This document shows, one piece after another, positions 56,881-64,000 of a stretch of DNA of 64,000 bases. The stretch comes from Ursus arctos (taxonomy: Eukaryota; Chordata; Mammalia; Carnivora; Ursidae): positions 29,498,313 to 29,562,312 of the forward strand of contig NW_026622952.1 in assembly GCF_023065955.2 (NCBI RefSeq), written 5' to 3'. The notes beneath the pieces are model-generated. The model was not told the origin of the DNA, did not search any database, and saw only the letters and a program-made list of their open reading frames with translations. Positions within the stretch are counted from its first letter, which is position 1; each line of letters opens with the position of its first letter. A program made the position numbers and the translations under genes.

Positions 56881-58217
56881 CACCGGGAACAGAAGTATAT
56901 GCTATTTCTTCCTGGGATCAGGAATAATAAAGCCTCCAAATCAAAATACAACAAAACTTATATTTCTTTAAAGAGTTGTTTATCGGGATTCTTGAGGCTT
57001 CCTAAGATATAGGGCGGTCCACATGCTCATCAGCAAGGTCTAATACTTCTACCTGAGATTTGAATTCCCTCTTGCCTTAGTTCCGCCCAACTCGCCCACC
57101 ATCCATTACTGGATCTCTGCCCAGACTTCTCCACTTTTCCCTTTCCGCTGGACCCTCCTCACTGGCTTGCGCCGGACTCGGGTACCTCCCGTCTTCAGGA
57201 CGGGCAGCCATGCTCTGCGTGGGCCCACCCCTCCCGGGACCCCTCTCCCCTCCACAGGCAGCTTCACTAAGTGACTGAGGTGATGCTTATTTACTCCTTC
57301 CAGTCCCCGAGCGGCAGTCACCTTCAGCTAACATCTGGCTTCTGCCGTAAGTTCATCCTCGTCACAGACTTCATTAAAGTCATCGGTGATTTCTGTGACC
57401 CTAAAGTCAGTGGGCATTATTCTTCCTCAACGCTGCGTCCTTTTAGAAATGCATTCTGTTTTCCTTTGGACAGGTGTAACGAGAAAAACAAATTAACAAG
57501 AAGCAGCCTAATTCTCCCCTTGAAGAGATTCCCTGCTGCTTTTTCTCAGAGCATTCACTTCGGAACACGTGTGAGTACTTTGTTTCTCTTCTCTTTGAAA
57601 TGCATAGAAGTCTTTTGAAAACTTGATGGACTTTTTGTCAGTTGCACGACCCAGAACCATCTTTCTGAAGGACCTGGGAACCTTCTCTTTGCAATGTAAA
57701 TATCTAGAGAGAGAGCACCCCCATCTCCAGCTTTGTGTGGGAAGGAGGAGCAGAGCTTCAGGGGGCGTCTTGCTGCAAACTGCAAAACTCCGTCCTGTCA
57801 GAAACATAGAATTTGTTTTCTCTTGGGTAAAGCCAATTAGCTAGCATGGTTGGTCACCCGGAACACCTGGTAAAGTTCGAATGCGCTCTGTGTAACCGAT
57901 GGTGCTGGCAAGTGCTCTCACTTGAGGACTCGTTCTTTATCCCGAGAACATGTCCGTCCTGGGCTGCACCCGCTGGGCTGCTGGAAGACGCAGGCCCACG
58001 CACGCAGTCTTCAGGCAGCGCGAGAATGGCTCTGGGGCTGCAACGCTTCCTGCCGGGAGGGAAGGAGCCCACTTACCATCTCGTGTGGGAACATCTTTGT
58101 TTTAGGCTCAATGAGTGTTCTTTTGTCTTAGAGTGTGTGTATCATGTGGCAGCTAGCCAACCCCACGGCTCTATTTGTCCTCTGTAAGAAGGCCACGGGG
58201 TCCTTCCACGACAGAAG
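56881..58217. other. Intergenic sequence, nothing recognised
   Basis: A GC-rich patch at 57110-57255 and another at 57950-58070, without CpG-island density or exon structure. The frame at 57846-58187 contains a CxxC but no recognisable finger. Confidence 0.45.
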
Positions 58218-58424
58218 AGGGGTGCATGGGACACTTGGGCAGCTCAGCCAGTTAAGCATCTGACTCTTGATTTCAGCTCAGCATGTCTGGCTCTGTGCTC
58301 AGCTGGGGAGTCTGCTTGAGCTTCTCTCCCTGTGCCCCCTCCCCACCCCTGAGCTCGTTCTCATGCACACTCAAACTCTCTCTCTCAAATAAATAAATCT
58401 TAAAAAAAAGGGGGGGGGTGCATG
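58218..58424 (+). mobile_element. Can-SINE with duplication
   Basis: Body about 58229-58410: GGACACTTGGGCAGCTCAGCCAGTTAAGCATC, a deleted middle (the B-box region is short), GGGGAGTCTGCTTGAGCTTC, CTCTCTCTCAAATAAATAAATC and an A-run. (A)GGGGTGCATG is repeated at 58218-58228 and 58415-58424. Confidence 0.9.
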
Positions 58425-59039
58425 TAGGGATATTGCCCCACGGTGGCCTCCGCCAAGATGCAGTGGGCAGAAGTGTTTGGACTTTCATTCCTGCTGGCTG
58501 ATATTGTGACGATTTTCGTTATGGTCCGTGCAGTTGGAATCTTCTCGTGAGATTGGTGAACCATGCAGGAGGTCCTGTTCTCTCAGGATTGCTGGCTGGT
58601 GGCAGGGCAGGAAGCTGCTCGGTGGCGGTATCCAAGAGTGAGATCCCTTCCTGCCTCTGCAGCCACTCAGCGGATCTCCTGTGACCTGCACCCCGTTCTG
58701 GTCTAGTGCTTACTCAGGAATAAAAGGAGTATGTGTCTCTGCTACCTTTACGGAGAGGATTTCTGTTTTCGGAGAAGATTTTGTTTTTATTGCCCCACCA
58801 TTGGTTATCACCAGCCTTCTTCCTCCTTCTCCTTTCCGTGTCATGCCATCCTGCTTTCCACCAATTGTTTGTTCCACAAATGCAAAATGAGTTTTTCAGG
58901 GGTGAATCTCACAAGCTTAAGGCCAAGGTCCTTCCCTTTCCCCATGTCTCTCGCTTCACATACTTCAGTGACTCTGAAGATAAAAATGAAAGCTAGAAGG
59001 ATGGTCCACAAAGGCCCACAGTCTCAAGCTTCCTCCTGC
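58425..59039. other. Intergenic sequence, nothing recognised
   Basis: No gene or repeat identified. Confidence 0.5.
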
Positions 59040-59420
59040 ATCATTCTCTCTGTCTCACTACCCCCGTCTCCAAGTTTCTCAAGTGTACCATACTCCCAAA
59101 GCCTGGAATATTCTCTCCTCAGCACCCCTACTCCGTTTTATCTAATTAACATGACTCACCGTTATGATACTGACCTAAGTATCACATCTTTGGGGAAACG
59201 CAGCTGCCATTCACGCGAGGTCAGATTTGCCTGGTATAGTTTTCAGTTATTTTGATAAGCCCATGCAGATTGTGTTGTGGAATTATTCGCAGTCTTTCTT
59301 CCCCATTTGACTGTAAGGTCCAGGAGGGCAAAATCTTTCTGTGTTTTTACTTACCATTGCATCCATATGGCCTAGGACAGTGCCTGGCGTATGGTAGGAG
59401 CTCGAAAAGTGTTACATTCA
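59040..59420 (+). mobile_element. L2 3' end
   Basis: GCCTGGAATATTCTCTCCTCAGCACCCC, then GACTGTAAGGTCCAGGAGGGCAAAATC... CCATTGCATCCATATGGCCTAGGACAGTGCCTGGCGTATGGTAGGAGCTCG, follows the L2 3' end order. One of the clearest L2 copies here. Confidence 0.8.
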
Positions 59421-59654
59421 TCCTGTTTTCCACTGGAATAAAACGTTTCCATTTGTATGCAACAAATGGGAAAAATATTCAGGAAATTCAATGTCATTTC
59501 TCTTGAGTTTTCACTAGGTAGGTATGTGGCTGAGAGATCAACTCCTTATGGTACAGTGTGTTTCTTGGGTATTCCATTTGCAAAACCCATATTGACTTTT
59601 GTCTTATCCATTGCTGTGTAGCAAAGTAATGCAAACCTTGGTGTGTGTGTGGTG
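59421..59654. other. Intergenic sequence, nothing recognised
   Basis: Short GTGTGTGTGTG at 59641-59651. No gene identified. Confidence 0.5.
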
Positions 59655-59825
59655 TTTTTTTTTTTTTAAGATTTATTTATTTTGAGAGCGAGAGAAGGGG
59701 CAGAGGGAGAGGAGAGAGAGAATATCCCAAGCAGATTTCGCAGTGTGGAGCCTGATGAGGGGCTCGATCCCATGACTCATAAGATCATGACCTGAGCCAA
59801 ACCAACCGAGCCACCCAGGCGCCCC
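59655..59825 (-). mobile_element. Can-SINE, reverse orientation
   Basis: T-run 59655-59667, AAGATTTATTTATTTTGAGAGCGAGAGAAGG, GATGAGGGGCTCGATCCCATGAC, AAGATCATGACCTGAGCC and ending GCCACCCAGGCGCCCC at 59825. No clear duplication. Confidence 0.94.
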
Positions 59826-60097
59826 TAAAGCTTAGTGGTTTAAAACACAAGTTAAGCTTTCTCTGTAAAAGGTCCTACAGTAAATATTCTAGAGATCTCT
59901 TTTGGGATTACTCCTCTGTGCCACAGAATCACAAAAGTAGCCATCGATAGTGCATGAACAGATGCGTGTGGCTGCTTTCCAGTTCAGCTTTACTGTATTG
60001 GACAACTGAACTTCATGCGATTTCCTTGTGTCACAAGACTATTGTTATTTTGCTTTTCTGCACCAATTAATAATGGAAGAGCCATTCTTCGTTCACA

Positions 60098-60165
60098 GGC
60101 CACACAGAAACAGGCAGTGGGCTGCATCTGGCCCGCGGGCTGCAGTTTACCACAACCATATTTTT
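60098..60165 (+). mobile_element. hAT-type DNA transposon fragment
   Basis: CAGGCCACACAG... TGCATCTGGCCCGCGGGCTGCAGTTTACCAC: the 3' end of the same hAT family as at 3898-4083 ('GGATTTGGCCCGCGGGCCATAGTTTGCCGACC'). Confidence 0.55.
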
Positions 60166-61808
60166 TATTACCTTTAACTGTTTGGGGGCTTAGGAATTAA
60201 GGCACAGCCTAGTGGGGTGATTTTCCTGCTCCTCTTGATGTTGGCAGTGGTCACTGGATAGCACTCAGTTTGGGATATGCTGGCCTGGAGGGTCCGAGAC
60301 AGTTCTACTGCGGTGTCTGTCACCTTGGTGGGAATGCCCGGAAGGCTGGGCTCCGCGGGCCCTGAGGCCATACTTGCTCGGCCTGCCCGCGAGGGATTGT
60401 AGATTGCCCACATACATTCCCACGAGGGCCAGAAAGTCTCCCTATGTGGCACAAGCCAGGTTTTGAGAGGAAGGAATGACGCTTATCAGCATTAACAGAG
60501 CACGATGGCACAAGCTTCCTGGTTTCCTCCTAAGAAAGTGCTTATGCTAATGCACACCGTCAGGTTCTGTAGGACAGTTCACTTGTCATCTGATCGTCTC
60601 CTTTTTTCTTCATCCTTCAATCGCCTTTCCTTTTCAGTTCAAAACAAGCCTGCAGGGTAAATGCTGAAGCGTAATCCTGTATTAATTTATGGGCCGTGGT
60701 GTGTCTTACTAGAAATGAAACGCTCTGGTCCCATGAAATCCTAATCACTTTCACAGCCAGCAGGTGCCAGAGTTAAAGCATTTCCAGTGAAGCGAACAAG
60801 AACATTAAATAAAACCAGTGCTAGGGACTGGATGCATTTAAGTCGGGAAGAGGAAAGTACCGTGCTACTGATCAAAGCCCGGCCGGGCAGGCAACTCTAT
60901 TTGGCTTTAACTCAGTGGGAAAGGCAGTAACTTCAAATCCATGGTCAGATCAATTCAATTTATGAGAGACTTACCCCGTTATTTCTGTATTGCATACCAA
61001 GCAGAGAGGTTCTGAGCAGGCTTATGAAAAATCTCCTAGGTGAAAGAGATATATAAAAATTGTCCCCCGTGCACATTCTTTCAACTATCCCTGACCCCGT
61101 GAGCCATTCTCCCAAAGCAGATCAGAATCTCAAAAAGAAGGGAAAGGGACTCCCAGGAAGGCATCTGTGTTTCGAGTGGACAGCACTGGCCCCATTCCCT
61201 GTAGAAAATTTCTCTCTGATGTGGCAGAGTGGTGGGAAAGCCCTCCTTATTAACCACTGACTAGGAGTTGTCCGAATGAAAGCAGGTTTTGGGAAACACA
61301 CATCTAGATGTGCTGGGGTTATTGTATTTCCTGAATATATGAATGACTGTGAACGATTTTTCTAAAGTCTAGGCACAATACTTATGACAACATCGGTAAG
61401 TGTGTTGTAAATCCAGGATAACATTAATTAAGACATCGTTAAAAGTAATATGGTTAAGTGTAATTCCGATGATTAGTTATGCCAATCCAGAAAAACTTCT
61501 CAAAGCTGGCAAAAAATGTAAAAAATACCATAAACAGCAGAGGGATGTTATATCCAGTAGAAAGGTGATGACAAATAGAATGGTAAACCAAACGTAATAG
61601 AGAATCAAGAAATTGCTGACACAGTATTAGGTTTGGAATGCCTGCTATGAACACCTTGGCAGGAAATGTTATCTTTTGGATGACATCTAACTTAGAGTAA
61701 TAGTGGGATGTGCTTGCTCTCCCTGAATTTACCTTAGGGAGTCATGCAGAATATTGCCCAAGTTTTAATTTTTAGTTTAATCTTGAATCTGAATACCAGT
61801 TTTTTAAA
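60166..61808. other. Intergenic sequence, nothing recognised
   Basis: No gene or repeat identified. Part of 60640-61050 looks unique and AT/GC mixed, with conserved-looking blocks. Confidence 0.45.
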
Positions 61809-62014
61809 AAAAATGATTTTATTTTTTAAAGATTTTATTTACTTATTTGAGAGAGAGAGAGAGCACAGAGGGAGAGGGAGAGAGAGAAGCAGACTCCCTG
61901 CTGAGAGGAGAGCCCAACACAGGGCTGGAACCCAGGACCCTGAGATCATGATCTGAGCCGAAGGCAGATGCTTAATAGACTGAGCCACCCAGACACCCCT
62001 GAAAAATGATTTTA
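61809..62014 (-). mobile_element. Can-SINE, reverse orientation, perfect 13-bp duplication
   Basis: Body about 61822-62001: T-run, AAAGATTTTATTTACTTATTTG, (GA)n, ACTCCCTGCTGAGAGGAGAGCCC, GATCATGATCTGAGCCGAAGG, ending GCCACCCAGACACCCC. AAAAATGATTTTA is identical at 61809-61821 and 62002-62014. Confidence 0.94.
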
Positions 62015-63474
62015 AGAGCAATGTAGAGTAGCTCTGTTAATGCAGAAGTATGATGGCGTAGAACTTCTAGAATTAAAATATACGTGCTTGCATTGACTGT
62101 AATGCCACTTCTAAGTTTAATACGGTATTGAGGAATGCCTTTAATTACAAACGGAGTAATAGTCCCACTAGGCAGTGGTGCCGTCCAAAGACATACACAG
62201 CCAAACCTGGGAAACATCTGTGCGTGTTGCGCTGTGAGTGGAGAAAGGATTGAAAATATAGTCACAAATCTGGGGAAGGAATGTAAGGAGGAGGACGGGG
62301 AAGGTTTTGAATGAGGCCAATACATACTGTCTGGGATAGACGATAACCCAAGGGGAAGGGGGAGCAGGAAATGGTGTCCATGCAACAGGTGGGTGCCTGC
62401 GTGTGGTTACGTTTCCTCCTTCACCCTGGGCAATGAAGTCGTGTCTAGATTTGCAGGATGACAGAAGGAAACCCTTCCGAGGCTTTTGTATTTGATACCT
62501 TCTGTTAGTCTTCCATGGAAGAATCGCTACAAGAATATTTTATTAGCAACGATCTCCAATCCCCTTCCTTCTTTCAACCACTTTTGTCAGAAGCATAACA
62601 CAAATAATTCAGTTTTGAAAAACAAAGCCCTTCTAGACTATGACTGCTAATGGAGGACTTGAAAGCCCTTGTCGTTTTGACAAGCCAGGCACAGGTAGTA
62701 GTTGTGGGCACGAGAGCATGGTTGGTTTTTATCTACATCCAGACATCTTATCCCAGGAAAAGTTTTGTGCCATGATTTTTAAAAGAAGTACCACCTAGAG
62801 TTTTGACAGTGCTCTCTGCCGATCATCCTTAACCAATTAAAGAGGACGCAGCAGAGACCTTGTTCATAAAAGATTTACAGAAAAGTCACAATGTAGTTGA
62901 ATTTAAATGAAGAGTGTAAAGATAAATGAGCATTTTTGAATAATAACATTCAGTAAAAGACAAAACATATCACCTCAAAATACAATGGAACAGCATTAAA
63001 AGAGATATCTTGGGAGACATTTCTCTCCCCTAACAACTCTTAAGAAAAAACAGATTTCTTCAGGGTTACTTTGAAAGACTAAAAACATGTACTAGGTAAT
63101 TGGGTTGGCAATTGCCCTGTTTTGAGACAGCACTCCAGGGATACACACATCCTGGCCCCAAGCAACAGCATCAATTTGATAATTCGAAAAACAAAAATGT
63201 TAGCTTGATTGTCTCTTGGCTGAACTGACAGTAGTAGAGGGAGAAGCCAGTTCATGTCTGAGAGCTATTACATACCAAGACCTGGATTCATCCCACTCCC
63301 TGCCACCTGATAATTATCAGCTTTTAGAATTTTATGTTACGTTGGCAAGATTTGATACTTTATTATCTTCGTAAGTTGGGGGCAACAGCAGTAGGAAATG
63401 AGTGTGTGGCAGGAAGTAAGATCTGCAGATTGGTAACATCTTGGTTCTGCAGGAGAGGGCCTGCAGGGAAGGGG
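62015..63474. other. Intergenic sequence, nothing recognised
   Basis: No gene or repeat identified. The minus-strand frame 61972-62385 has no family resemblance. Confidence 0.5.
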
Positions 63475-63700
63475 AATTAACATGTACTCAGTTCCCACTG
63501 TATGCCAGGCATTGTGGTAGGTGCTTCATAATTTATAATCACCACATCAGCCTCATAAAGCATGTATTAATATCCCTAATTTGACAGATGTGAAGAAGTC
63601 AAGTCATTTCTCCAATGGCACATAGATAATGTGGTAGCAGAGAAAGAATTCCAGTTTAGGGCTCTCAAATCCCGGTGTTGTGTCCTCTGTAATTCACGAG
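63475..63700 (+). mobile_element. MIR SINE
   Basis: TAACATGTACTCAGTTCCCACTGTATGCCAGGCATTGTGGTAGGTGC, CACATCAGCCTCATAAAGCATG, AATTTGACAGATGTGAAGAAGTC and AATGGCACATAGATAATGTGGTAGCAGAG are the MIR order. Confidence 0.82.
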
Positions 63701-63745
63701 GCTGACTCACCAGAGAGGAAACTTGGCGCATCTCGCTCTCTCCGC

Positions 63746-63902
63746 TCCAATTCTAATGCACACGTAAATCAGCTGCAGGTCTTGTGGAAAATGCAGATTC
63801 TGAGTGACTAGGTCTCAGGTGTGGCCTGAGATTTGCATTTTTTAATTAGCTCCCAGATGGTGTTTGTTTTGGGGGCTGCCCTCAGAATAGCCAGCCTCTG
63901 GT
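63746..63902 (+). mobile_element. MER5A-like hAT fossil
   Basis: AATTCTAATGCACACGTAAATCAGC, CTTGTGGAAAATGCAGATTCTGAG, TAGGTCTCAGGTGTGGCCTGAGATTTGCATTTTTTAATTAGCTCCCAGATGGTG: the MER5A core in order. Confidence 0.8.
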
Positions 63903-64000
63903 CTACCCTCGTGGGTTTTGTTGCGGAAACCGAAGGCTCAGACATTAAAAGCCCAAGGACGTGTAAGTCAGTCGCGGCAGGGCTGAGTTGGAACAGGTGG

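Noticed and set aside
57846..58187. Possible zinc-finger exon (ECALCNRWCW)
   Set aside because: Only one CxxC-type pair, no second ligand pair at zinc-finger spacing, no acceptor/donor in frame and no family match.
58731..59255. Open frame of 174 codons on the plus strand
   Set aside because: Its second half overlaps an L2 3' end, and the first half is a Ser/Pro/Phe-rich translation of pyrimidine-rich DNA; no gene evidence.

Overview
This is a mammalian nuclear window, almost certainly from a caniform carnivore. The strongest clue is about 17 tRNA-derived Can-SINE copies on both strands (box-like start GGGGCGCCTGGGTGGC, CT-rich 3' part, AATAAATAAATAAAATCTT tail). A young L1 type found in carnivores and a set of older mammal-wide repeats (MIR, L2-like, MER5, hAT, MLT1-like, old L1) agree. 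Three SINEs (33.0, 33.6 and 56.6 kb) carry the 'GGCACAGCGGTTAAG ... GAGCCTGCTTCTTCC ... CTCGCTGGCTGTCTC' variant. I associate that variant with bears and the giant panda, so a bear-like species is my best guess (inference from memory, not a search).

The only protein-coding gene I can support is the 3' end of NEIL3, a DNA glycosylase, on the + strand in the first 11 kb. Three terminal coding exons are visible: 643-1063, 8720-8894 and 10503-10685. All have canonical splice sites and compatible phases (incoming phase 1, then 2, then 0). They encode the disordered linker and the two tandem GRF zinc fingers, and end in a short 3' UTR with AATAAA at 10956-10961. The catalytic domain exons lie upstream of the window. 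The large intron (1064-8719) holds a roughly 2.2 kb antisense L1 whose 5' half is inverted, a twin-priming structure, together with hAT and MER5 fossils.

From about 11 kb to the end there are 53 kb of intergenic DNA in which I see no convincing exon, tRNA or other RNA gene. By human gene order (NEIL3 followed by AGA on the opposite strand) this would be the NEIL3-AGA interval; AGA itself is not seen. The interval is a layered record of insertions. Old LINE pieces lie at 12.6-14.2, 26.3-27.2, 29.1-30.9 and 54.9 kb. A solo LTR with intact ends and a 4-bp target duplication lies at 36672-37260. A more decayed LTR at about 56.0-56.9 kb is split by a SINE. A SINE cluster lies at 33.0-33.8 kb, and a 5'-truncated L1 tail with a perfect 16-bp duplication at 25.5 kb. 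AT-rich, repeat-poor stretches, notably 17.7-18.3 kb, are candidates for conserved regulatory DNA.

I found no operon, CRISPR array, prokaryotic or viral gene set, and no evidence of a novel biological system. The open frames in the intergenic part are explained by chance or by repeats.
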